Positions 1 through 6,865 of a stretch of DNA of 11,111 nucleotides are shown in pieces. Location: positions 1 through 11,111 of the forward strand of contig PIVQ01000182.1 in NCBI GenBank assembly GCA_003354055.1. Reading direction: 5' to 3'. Numbering within the stretch: position 1 is the first letter of the stretch; each line of letters opens with the position of its first letter. The position numbers and the translations under genes are program-made. The notes beneath the pieces were generated by a model, which saw only the letters and a program-made list of their open reading frames with translations, made no database searches and was not told the DNA's origin. Source of the stretch: Desulfobacteraceae bacterium (lineage in GTDB: Bacteria; Desulfobacterota; Desulfobacteria; Desulfobacterales; Desulfobacteraceae).

Positions 1-71
1 CCGACAACCCGCAAATGATAGGCGCACTGGGTGCGGCCGTGATTGCCCGCACTATCATGGAAAAATTATAA
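1..71 (+). CDS. C-terminal end of BadF/BadG/BcrA/HgdC-type ATPase activase (partial)
   Basis: The frame starting at base 3 reads DNPQMIGALGAAVIARTIMEKL and ends at TAA 69-71. The pattern P-Q-x-I-G-A-L-G-A-A is the usual C-terminal end of the ASKHA-fold activases (HgdC, FldI, BadF/BadG family, E. coli YjiL). These are homodimeric [4Fe-4S] ATPases that inject a low-potential electron into a partner iron-sulfur protein. Only the last 22 residues are in the window, so the nucleotide-binding residues and the bridging cysteines cannot be seen. The next gene, an HgdB-like iron-sulfur subunit, begins one base after this stop, which is the context expected for an activase and its client. The family call rests on a short tail plus that context. 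Confidence 0.72.
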   Translation, partial: DNPQMIGALGAAVIARTIMEKL

Positions 72-72
72 T

Positions 73-1191
73 ATGGATGCGCGACTGCTCACCGATATCA
101 CCGATATTCACCACAACCGGTTCGAGATACTGAAGGCCTGCCGCCGTCCCAAGATCGGCTGGGTCTCCATTTACACTCCGGAGGAAATCATATATGCGGC
201 CGGCCTGATTCCTTACAGGATCTCCGGGGAAACCTGTCCCAAAGCCACTAAAGCCGCAGCCTTTATGCACCGGAACATCTGTCCCTATGTATTAAGCTGC
301 CTTGAAGAGGTGCTGGCAGGAAAGCACGATTTCGCCGACGGTGCCGTCATTACCAACGTCTGTGACGCCCGGCGAAGATTGTTCGATGTATGGAAATACT
401 TTAGAACAGATGATTTCGTTCATATGCAGGATCTGCCCAAGGTCATCGACAACACCACGAAAGAATATTTCATCACCGAGCTGCAGCATCTCATGGATGT
501 GCTGGAAAACCGCTTTGATGTGAAAATAACAGGGGATTCATTGCGTCACGCCGTCTCAGTCTATAACCGGTCCCGGGAACTATTGCAGCGGCTTTATGAT
601 TTGAGGAACGATATCCACCCGCCTATTACCGGTGAAGACTATATGTTTATCGTTAAAGCCGCCATGACAGGCGTAAGGGAGACCTTTAACCAAAAGTTGT
701 CACTGCTTCTCAAGGATCTTTCGCGGCAGGGTACCAAAAAAAATATAGATAAACCTAAGGTTATGATATGCGGCAGTTACTTCGACCATCCCCATATCAT
801 ACGGGTGATCGAAGAGATGGGCGCAGTGGTGGCATGCGAAGATATCAGCAATGGGGTCAAGTATTTTACGGGCGCAGTGGATGAAGGCAAAGAACCCCTT
901 GCCGCCCTTGCCGATTACTACCTGGATAAGGCCACATGCGCGGCATTCTTCGATTCGGCAAAGCGTTTCGACCATATGATGGGGCTGGTCGAGCAGTATC
1001 ATGTGGATGCCGTGATATATGTATCCCTGAAATTCTGCGACAACAACCTGATCGATTGGCATTATCAACAAAAGCGCCTCTCAGAAAAAAACATATCGGT
1101 CCTGTTTCTCGAAACCGAACGTATGGTCTCCAACATGGGCCAGATCAGGACTCGGATACAGGCATTTTTTGAATCTGCCATGCTGAGATGA
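73..1191 (+). CDS. 2-hydroxyacyl-CoA dehydratase / double-cubane cluster family protein (HgdB-like)
   Basis: This 372-residue cytoplasmic protein belongs to the HgdB/FldC/YjiM family, whose members hold an iron-sulfur cluster and accept an electron from an ATP-driven activase. Likely cluster ligands are C70 (NICPY), C97 (NVCDAR) and C322 (KFCD). C55 (ETCPK) is a further candidate. The two-lobed layout is typical: a first lobe with GLIPYRISG near residue 44, and a second with KPKVMICGSYFDHP near residue 228. I chose ATG 73 because it follows the activase TAA by one base. The frame is open further upstream, but only from a TTG at 43 inside the activase. The Shine-Dalgarno is weak, which suggests translational coupling. 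No second dehydratase subunit follows; an ABC exporter does. An activase plus a single subunit also fits the double-cubane cluster proteins, which reduce small molecules. The substrate cannot be told from sequence alone. Confidence 0.85.
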   Translation: MDARLLTDITDIHHNRFEILKACRRPKIGWVSIYTPEEIIYAAGLIPYRISGETCPKATKAAAFMHRNICPYVLSCLEEVLAGKHDFADGAVITNVCDARRRLFDVWKYFRTDDFVHMQDLPKVIDNTTKEYFITELQHLMDVLENRFDVKITGDSLRHAVSVYNRSRELLQRLYDLRNDIHPPITGEDYMFIVKAAMTGVRETFNQKLSLLLKDLSRQGTKKNIDKPKVMICGSYFDHPHIIRVIEEMGAVVACEDISNGVKYFTGAVDEGKEPLAALADYYLDKATCAAFFDSAKRFDHMMGLVEQYHVDAVIYVSLKFCDNNLIDWHYQQKRLSEKNISVLFLETERMVSNMGQIRTRIQAFFESAMLR

Positions 1192-1244
1192 ATCCGGCTA
1201 ATTTAATACGAGACATTCAGTACCGGATATGATACGGAGGTTAT

Positions 1245-3428
1245 ATGAAAACAAAAATCGCACCGGCCTACAGTCTGAAGCAATTGCTGCATCAATCCTG
1301 CAGTTTAATGGCGCCATACCGCAGTATCTACCTGCCCCTCATTGCGGCAACCCTTGTGGAGGTGGTCTATGCCATGGCGGGCCCCCTGATGTTCCAGGCA
1401 ATAATTGACAAAGCCATCGGCAACAATGACATGAGACTGCTGGGAATACTCATGACCGTATTGGGAATCGGGCTTGCCCTCACCATCGGGGCCAATATTG
1501 TGAACGTGTACATGTCGGGCCGTTTGGGCGCCGTGGTTGTGGATTCCCTTCGCGCCAGGCTATTTCGGAAACTGAATGACCTGTCCGAAGGATTTTACCG
1601 GAAAAGGGGAGCCGGAGATATTGTATCCCATTTTTCAAACGATTTGACAGCCGTGGAAAATTTGATTTTCCGGGGGATTCCCCTGGCCGGCGGCGCCATC
1701 CTGGTGATCATTACCAGCCTGGTGCTGTTGCTTACCATCGAGTGGCGGCTCTTCATTGTTGTCTTGGTGATATCCCCGCTGATTATGGCAATTATGAGAT
1801 GGCTTACCCCAAAGGCGTCCCAGGCCAGTTATAAGCGCAACCAGACCGAAGGGGTTGTTCTGGACAAGGTGCAGGAGGCCGTTACCGGCCAGTCCGTGAT
1901 CAAATTATTCGGACTGGAAAAAATCATGGAAAAACGGCTCCGAAAAAGGACCGATCAACTGGTATCTGACGCCGTTAGTGTTAATTTTTTAGGTTCCCTG
2001 GTAGGAAGGGTCACCAACCTCGGAGTCGGCTGCCAGATCATGTTGATCCTGGGGCTGGGTGGGGGAATGGTCATCAAGGGATACCTGACCCTCGGCGCCC
2101 TGGTTGCCTTTATCACTCTGCTGTCCAACCTTGGCATGGCGACTATGATGCTGTCCACTACTTCCCCTATGTTTTTCCAGGCAGTGGGAAGCATGCAACG
2201 GATTGACGAGTTGATTCTTCAGGATACCGATGCAGGTGATCCGCCTGATGCGGTTGAATTTGTGCCCCTGGCACGGGAAATCCGGTTCAACCGGGTAAAT
2301 TTCAGTTATACGGGCCGGGACCGCCAGCTGGACGGGATCGATCTGACAGTTACCAAGGGTGAAACCGTGGCATTCGTGGGCTCCAGCGGTTCCGGGAAAA
2401 GCACCTGCCTTAAACTGTTGGTGAGAATGTATAACCCGGACCAGGGTACTGTCACCTATGACGGCATCGACCTGTCCAGGGCTATGGGAGATTCCGTCCG
2501 GTCTCAGACCGGGGTGGTGATGCAGGATACTTTTCTGTTCGATACCACCATTCGGGAGAACATTCTGTTCGGCAATCCAGCCGCCGATCAGTCGGAAATA
2601 GAAACAGCAGCCAGACAGGCCCAAATCCATGACACCATCCTGGCCTTGCCACAGGGGTATGACACCCGGGTGGGGGAAAACGGGGGAGCGCTCTCAGGAG
2701 GACAGTGTCAGCGCATCGCCATTGCCCGGGCTTTGCTGCGAAAGCCCCGGATTCTGGTGCTGGACGAAGCCATGGCCGCTCTGGACCCGGTCACTGAGAA
2801 AGCCGTGAACGATACCATTCAGAGCCTGTCCGGAACCATGACTATTATTACCATCACCCACCGGCTGGAATCGGTTCAGCATATGGACCGCATCTTTGTT
2901 CTCCGTAAAGGAAAGATCGTGGAAAAGGGGCCCCACGAAGAACTTCTGACCCGGCAAGGGGAGTATTCCGCATTGTGGAACAAGCAGAGTGGGTTTGAAT
3001 ACAAGGACCATACCTTCCACATCACGGCCGACCGCCTGCAGGGTATTCCCCTGCTCTCCGACCTGGATGCGACGTTCTTGGAAAAGATATCCAACCGCCT
3101 TACCACTGAAATATTTGAGCCCGGCACTGAAATACTCACCCAGGGGAATAAGGGCAAACAATTTTTTATCATCGGTAAAGGCATCGTTGATGTGGAACAG
3201 ACGGACGACCAGGGAAAGGTCCAGCAATTGGCGCCCCTTGAAACCGGCGATTATTTCGGTGAGATATCCCTGCTGGCGAATATTCCCATAACCGCCACGG
3301 TCAGGGCCAGGACAACCACCTATTGCCTTACCCTGAGCAGTAACCAGTTTAACAACCTGCTGCAGGAAATACCTGCCCTGCGCACAGCCATCCAGCCGAT
3401 GATGGAGGCCCGTTTGAAAAAAGGATGA
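1245..3428 (+). CDS. ABC exporter half-transporter (TMD-NBD) with C-terminal cyclic-nucleotide-binding-like domain
   Basis: This 727-residue inner-membrane protein should work as a homodimeric type IV (MsbA/MDR-like) exporter. Residues 25-330 form a six-helix transmembrane domain, with hydrophobic runs near 28-50, 66-90, 146-183 and 255-310. The nucleotide-binding domain follows, with Walker A GSSGSGKST (379-387), Q-loop Q427, signature LSGGQ (483-487), Walker B ILVLDE (503-508) and switch H539. Residues about 600-720 resemble a Crp/cNMP-binding domain, with the phosphate-binding-cassette pattern FGEISLL...PITATVRA (671-688). The arginine that contacts the cyclic phosphate in CAP (PRxATV) is replaced by I682, so binding of cAMP or cGMP is doubtful. 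The start follows a strong GGAGG at 1236-1240. The gene lies 53 bp after the HgdB-like gene in the same direction and is probably in its operon. The exported substrate is unknown. Confidence 0.9.
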   Translation: MKTKIAPAYSLKQLLHQSCSLMAPYRSIYLPLIAATLVEVVYAMAGPLMFQAIIDKAIGNNDMRLLGILMTVLGIGLALTIGANIVNVYMSGRLGAVVVDSLRARLFRKLNDLSEGFYRKRGAGDIVSHFSNDLTAVENLIFRGIPLAGGAILVIITSLVLLLTIEWRLFIVVLVISPLIMAIMRWLTPKASQASYKRNQTEGVVLDKVQEAVTGQSVIKLFGLEKIMEKRLRKRTDQLVSDAVSVNFLGSLVGRVTNLGVGCQIMLILGLGGGMVIKGYLTLGALVAFITLLSNLGMATMMLSTTSPMFFQAVGSMQRIDELILQDTDAGDPPDAVEFVPLAREIRFNRVNFSYTGRDRQLDGIDLTVTKGETVAFVGSSGSGKSTCLKLLVRMYNPDQGTVTYDGIDLSRAMGDSVRSQTGVVMQDTFLFDTTIRENILFGNPAADQSEIETAARQAQIHDTILALPQGYDTRVGENGGALSGGQCQRIAIARALLRKPRILVLDEAMAALDPVTEKAVNDTIQSLSGTMTIITITHRLESVQHMDRIFVLRKGKIVEKGPHEELLTRQGEYSALWNKQSGFEYKDHTFHITADRLQGIPLLSDLDATFLEKISNRLTTEIFEPGTEILTQGNKGKQFFIIGKGIVDVEQTDDQGKVQQLAPLETGDYFGEISLLANIPITATVRARTTTYCLTLSSNQFNNLLQEIPALRTAIQPMMEARLKKG

Positions 3429-3568
3429 TGATCCTGCCCTGCTGTTTTATGCAAGCTTCCGGCTTTCAAAAGTGTATGAACGTCACTGTGAACTGCTTTG
3501 ACATCCTGTTTCAATCTCCTGAATAGACAGAATGTCTGCTCCTGTTATAACATGATGATCACCGTCTC

Positions 3569-3595
3569 GCCCGGTTCATTGGGCTTGTTTGTTTT
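3569..3595 (+). terminator. Candidate rho-independent terminator after the ABC exporter
   Basis: GCCC (3569-3572) pairs with GGGC (3581-3584), with two possible G-U pairs inside. The T-rich run TTGTTTGTTTT (3585-3595) follows directly. The stem is short, so efficiency is uncertain. The position suits the end of the rightward operon, before the convergent gene that ends at 3625. The rest of the 3429-3624 gap shows no convincing gene. Confidence 0.4.
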
Positions 3596-3624
3596 AGCGC
3601 GAAGATTAAATATTATCTTTATTC

Positions 3625-6063
3625 TCAAGGTTTTATTTTAATAAAACAATCTTCATTCATTGTATTCCAATATTCGAAAATTTTTACTGGCATAGCATAT
3701 TTCTTAGGATCTGGATTTATATTAAACTCACCAAATTCTTCTGGCAGTTCAATTTGGGCTAATCCTTTTTTCTGCTCAAAATTTGTTTTCAAATCCATCA
3801 ATCTCCCCCAGGAAATCCTGTAATCGCCTCGTCTGTCAAGAAAATTGGTGTTAATATTTTTGCTAATAACCCTTCCTTGCTGGATATCCTGACTTCCCTT
3901 TACAAACTGAACGAATTGCCTGATGGTCATGTCCTTCTTCCCCCCAAGAATCCAGAAAAGAAAAAGGACTTTCTCCGATATTTCTCTAATATCGTCGAAA
4001 GTGGAAATGAGTACGCTTGACCCAATATATACCATCTCCAGTCTTTTCAATTTTAAACGGGGGTCACCGCATTCATACCAGCTTTCTTCTATTTCACCAG
4101 GATCTTCATCTTTGCTCTCTTGAAACTTCTTTTCTTCGGGTATCAGCAGTTCAATATCCGACAACGTTAACCTTGAATTAAAATCTTTCCACTTCTCTTT
4201 TTTTTCGGCTCCGTTTTTTATTGTACCGGCAAATATCCAAAAACATGGATCAATATGAAATTTTTTCTCAGCCCTGACATAAACGCTGTCCTCCAGTGGT
4301 GCCAGAAAGGAACTGTATACGGGTTGTGAGTTTATGGATGTATTGATCTCGTCCACGAACACTATTAGGGGTTTACCATCCTGGTTAGCCTGTTCCGTAA
4401 CAATCCTGTCAAACATATCGATTATATCATTTCTTGAGTTCATCAATGTGATATTGAAATCCAAGAAATCATAGCCCAGTGACTTGGCCAAGCTTTTGGC
4501 CAATCTCGTTTTGCCAGAACCGGGGGGTGCCTTTATAAGACAACTGGCAGACTTTCCTCTACTATCTCCCCTGAACTTCTCAAGGGCATTGACTAAATAT
4601 TGAAGCGTATTTTTCTTATCTGTATCAAGGCAAATATAATCATCCACCTCCACTGATGCTCTAGATAATTCAAGGGTTAAATCTTTATTCTCTAATTTTT
4701 TAATTGTTCCCAACCCTTCATAGGCATTTTTCCAAGTATCCAATGCGTTCTTCAAAGGCAACTTGCTTTTAATATCCGTATTTTCATCTTTTACATACGA
4801 AGAGGCAAGGTCCAGTTTTGGTTCCAAGGCCTTAGGATCCCATTCATCCGGTTCTGTCACCCGTTTATTTTCCAATTCAATATACTTTCTTGCAAAAGTA
4901 AGGGATTTTCTCAGGTGTTTTTCCAAAGTTTCATTAAGAAGGTCTTCAATTATTGGGGGCCGGTTTTCTTGTTCGGTGAGTTTACTTTTATAAACATCCA
5001 TGGCAACCAAGCTTCCGAACATGATACTCGCAAAGGGAGTACTAATAGGAAAAGGGTTGGTCAGGGTATCCCTTTTTCGCTGGATGATCAGGCTACCTTC
5101 TTTTTCATCATCCGTTTCAGAATTAAGGGCTATGGTCATATGGCCTGCCGGAAAAGCCATGATGGAAGGTTTTTTCTGTAGTTTGAATACCGTCCTCAAT
5201 TCATCCATCTTATCTAATGCGGCCTCGGTCTCATATCCTTTAGAAGTCAGCCATTTTGTAGTTTTTTTGTCTCTTTTCGCTTCATCAACTGCTTTGTCTG
5301 GAATTATGAAAAGTCTGCAAGGAACCTCTTTTAACTCTTCCAATAAATCATTTTCGGCATTGTTTATCCATTTTTTGCTGGAGATAAACCATGGGACTTT
5401 GTTGCTGATCTTTTTTCTCAAAGATTTTATTAATGCTGGGGAAACGACTCCTTTCCCCAAACATTTGATAACAACGGCATGAAATTCGTCTTTAGTAACG
5501 TCATCAACCAAAGAATCTGCGATATGATCATCGGTTATCCAATAAGGAGCATTGCCTGAGACCGGTGTTTCCCAGTCTATTCTGGACAAATGCTCCATAT
5601 TTGAACGGGAATGCTTGTATATCCTAACAATCCTGGTTGTGCTGATTGGTTGTTCAGCAGTTATTTCATCTGCGATATTCACAAGCCTGATATTGTTTAG
5701 CATATTTGTGTTCGGAGACTTGGTTTTAATTTGCCCTGAGGGTTGGAGAGTCCGTCCTTTTTCTGCGGATACCAGTATATTGCTCAAAAAATCGGTATCC
5801 TCCTTGTTCCATATTCCGATTCCCGTAAGGTTGACATCAAAACTGTCTAAATTTGACAAAGCCCTATATATTACCGATGCTGTTGCCCCTGCTCCGCACA
5901 AATCGTCCACAGCACCATCTTTCATGTTCAGGCATCTGAGATGGGTTTTCCCGGTTCTGCTGCTCGCGGAAGATCTGTGCACACCACAAACCCAGTGTTG
6001 GTCGATCATCCAGTCTCCAACTACCAAGATATTTATTTGCTCTTTTTTGTTAGGGTTTACCAT
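3625..6063 (-). CDS. Unrecognised fusion: degenerate PfkB/HldE-like kinase domain + AAA+ ATPase
   Basis: I do not recognise this 812-residue protein as a whole. Residues 10-100 resemble the start of an HldE-type PfkB kinase: INILVVGDWMIDQHW (10-24), then CGAGAT (56-61) where kinases have GGAAN. Residues 193-230 (DEFHAVVIKCLGKGVVSPALI...) match the PfkB segment D-A-V-V-x-S-D-Y-x-K-G-V-L-T. The catalytic GAGD loop is absent; the corresponding region reads NPFPISTPFASIMFGSLVAM (336-355), so this half is probably an inactive kinase fold used for sensing or binding. Residues 505-700 are an AAA+ module: Walker A APPGSGKT (512-519), Walker B LIVFVDE (566-572), a sensor-1-like FAGT (611-614) and a candidate arginine finger R631 in NSRL. 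No transmembrane segment is evident. Start ATG 6063 has a strong GGAGG seven bases upstream. The gene is clearly AT-richer than the metabolic genes on both sides, which suggests horizontal acquisition. A defence or stress role is speculation. Confidence 0.85.
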   Translation of the reverse strand: MVNPNKKEQINILVVGDWMIDQHWVCGVHRSSASSRTGKTHLRCLNMKDGAVDDLCGAGATASVIYRALSNLDSFDVNLTGIGIWNKEDTDFLSNILVSAEKGRTLQPSGQIKTKSPNTNMLNNIRLVNIADEITAEQPISTTRIVRIYKHSRSNMEHLSRIDWETPVSGNAPYWITDDHIADSLVDDVTKDEFHAVVIKCLGKGVVSPALIKSLRKKISNKVPWFISSKKWINNAENDLLEELKEVPCRLFIIPDKAVDEAKRDKKTTKWLTSKGYETEAALDKMDELRTVFKLQKKPSIMAFPAGHMTIALNSETDDEKEGSLIIQRKRDTLTNPFPISTPFASIMFGSLVAMDVYKSKLTEQENRPPIIEDLLNETLEKHLRKSLTFARKYIELENKRVTEPDEWDPKALEPKLDLASSYVKDENTDIKSKLPLKNALDTWKNAYEGLGTIKKLENKDLTLELSRASVEVDDYICLDTDKKNTLQYLVNALEKFRGDSRGKSASCLIKAPPGSGKTRLAKSLAKSLGYDFLDFNITLMNSRNDIIDMFDRIVTEQANQDGKPLIVFVDEINTSINSQPVYSSFLAPLEDSVYVRAEKKFHIDPCFWIFAGTIKNGAEKKEKWKDFNSRLTLSDIELLIPEEKKFQESKDEDPGEIEESWYECGDPRLKLKRLEMVYIGSSVLISTFDDIREISEKVLFLFWILGGKKDMTIRQFVQFVKGSQDIQQGRVISKNINTNFLDRRGDYRISWGRLMDLKTNFEQKKGLAQIELPEEFGEFNINPDPKKYAMPVKIFEYWNTMNEDCFIKIKP

Positions 6064-6122
6064 TTCTTGCCTCCATCTGAGTTAAATGTATCCAAGGACG
6101 AGGTTAACATATAATCGACTGT

Positions 6123-6308
6123 CTATTCTTCACTCTGTAAGTTTGCCCCATCTGACTTGCCGCCATTACTCTCCTTTATGGTTGATGCGGTACTGACTGG
6201 CGAGAAAAGCCCTAAAGTAAGCGCAGTTACCATAACAAGTAGTTGACCAAGTAGTTGACCGGACCCGCATAGTCCGGATATCATTCCGAAATAGTTGATA
6301 TCTGACAA
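6123..6308 (-). CDS. Doubtful small hydrophobic ORF upstream of the PfkB-like/AAA+ gene
   Basis: This open frame could encode 61 residues from a TTG start, or 53 from ATG 6284. The first half is hydrophobic (GQLLGQLLVMVTALTLGLF) and could form one membrane helix; the C-terminal tail is polar (KESNGGKSDGANLQSEE). Neither start has a recognisable Shine-Dalgarno sequence. An in-frame 12-bp tandem duplication adds the repeated GQLL. It lies 59 bp upstream of the AAA+ gene on the same strand and could be co-transcribed with it. The hydrophobic-then-polar layout and the position are the only arguments that it is real. Confidence 0.3.
   Translation of the reverse strand: MSDINYFGMISGLCGSGQLLGQLLVMVTALTLGLFSPVSTASTIKESNGGKSDGANLQSEE
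6236..6259. repeat. Two perfect tandem copies of a 12-bp unit
   Basis: CAAGTAGTTGAC occurs at 6236-6247 and again, without a gap, at 6248-6259. The unit is a multiple of three and keeps the small leftward ORF open, adding a second GQLL. It looks like a recent slippage duplication. Confidence 0.9.
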
Positions 6309-6442
6309 TAATTGAAAAATATCTTATTGTTTCTAATCGCATATCATCTGAGTTTGAATGATATACGCATGAGATAATTGCGACATTCGATCATGGGCTT
6401 ATCCCCGATTTTTCATTCTGAAAAGCAGAATCTCTCATCAAG

Positions 6443-6707
6443 AAATCATTACCGGTCTGAAAATGCAAGTAGAGATTTGATTTATCGGAAAATGGGTTTG
6501 TGGTCCGGGAGCGAATTTAAAAGATTTGCAAGCCCGGAGGAACAGGCAATTGGGGGCGCGGAGGCCTGGATCGGCGTAACCTGAAGGTCACACGTAAATT
6601 TTCGGGGCGTCAAGGACTGAAAGAACCGGAAATTTCCGCTATCTCGAAGCTGAGGACGAGCTGAGGGATTTTAGAGGAAGGTCCCGCGCCTCCGGCTGCC
6701 GGGTTTT
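6443..6707 (+). ncRNA. Candidate structured non-coding RNA, class not recognised
   Basis: Four stem systems follow one another. Stem A: 6443-6456 with 6484-6499, 13 pairs with a small internal loop and one bulged G. Hairpin B: TCCGGG 6504-6509 with CCCGGA 6533-6538, then GCGAAT 6511-6516 with ATTTGC 6524-6529. P1: 6550-6567 with 6679-6695, 17 pairs broken only by bulged A6562. Inside P1 are a small hairpin with a TGAA loop (6576-6591), a 10-bp stem AAATTTTCGG (6596-6605) with CCGGAAATTT (6626-6635), and a weak CTCG/CGAG hairpin (6643-6660). The eight G-U pairs are pairs only if the + strand is transcribed. A CCGG-ctg-CCGG hairpin with TTTT (6692-6707) may mark the 3' end. No convincing ORF covers the region. 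It does not match any riboswitch, RNase P, tmRNA, SRP or 6S pattern I know. The 5' end is uncertain, and I see nothing definite at 6309-6442. Confidence 0.5.
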
Positions 6708-6779
6708 CTGATCCAACATCAGCATACCTACTTTGCTACAAGGAAGGGCATAGGTCTTTGTTGTGTCCCTTTTTGAAAC

Positions 6780-6808
6780 TTGACGGGAATCAGAGCTGTT
6801 CTTATTCT
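6780..6808 (+). promoter_or_regulatory. Sigma70-like promoter of the ArsC-like selenoprotein gene
   Basis: A -35 box TTGACG (6780-6785, 5 of 6 matches) is separated by exactly 17 bp from a -10 box TATTCT (6803-6808, 4 of 6). Transcription would start near 6815, leaving a leader of about 50 bases before ATG 6866. The box order and spacing are seen; activity is inferred. Confidence 0.55.
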
Positions 6809-6865
6809 ATGCAATACGTAAAATTTCGTTGGTTTTGGTAATAATTTCAGAGAAAGGAGTCTTAA

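Noticed and set aside
43..72. Upstream TTG extension of the HgdB-like gene
   Set aside because: It would lie inside the activase coding end; ATG 73, one base after the activase stop, is the natural coupled start.
3428..3535. Short Cys-containing ORF starting at ATG 3428, overlapping the ABC exporter stop
   Set aside because: The ribosome site is not properly spaced and no family resemblance is seen; it is too short to support.
6378..6584. A 68-codon + strand ORF (MRHSIMGLSPIFHSEK...)
   Set aside because: It has no ribosome site and no recognisable protein motif, and it runs through the paired arms of the candidate RNA.
6674..6700. GAGGAAGGTCC, resembling the conserved start of RNase P RNA
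   Set aside because: The other conserved RNase P elements (such as the ACAGnRA segment) do not follow, and the bases are needed for the 17-bp closing stem of the local structure.
6550..6707. Possible tmRNA, retron msr-msd or transposon inverted repeats
   Set aside because: There is no tmRNA-type tRNA-like end or tag frame, no reverse transcriptase nearby, and no transposase or target duplication seen; the strand bias of the G-U pairs favours an RNA over a DNA element.
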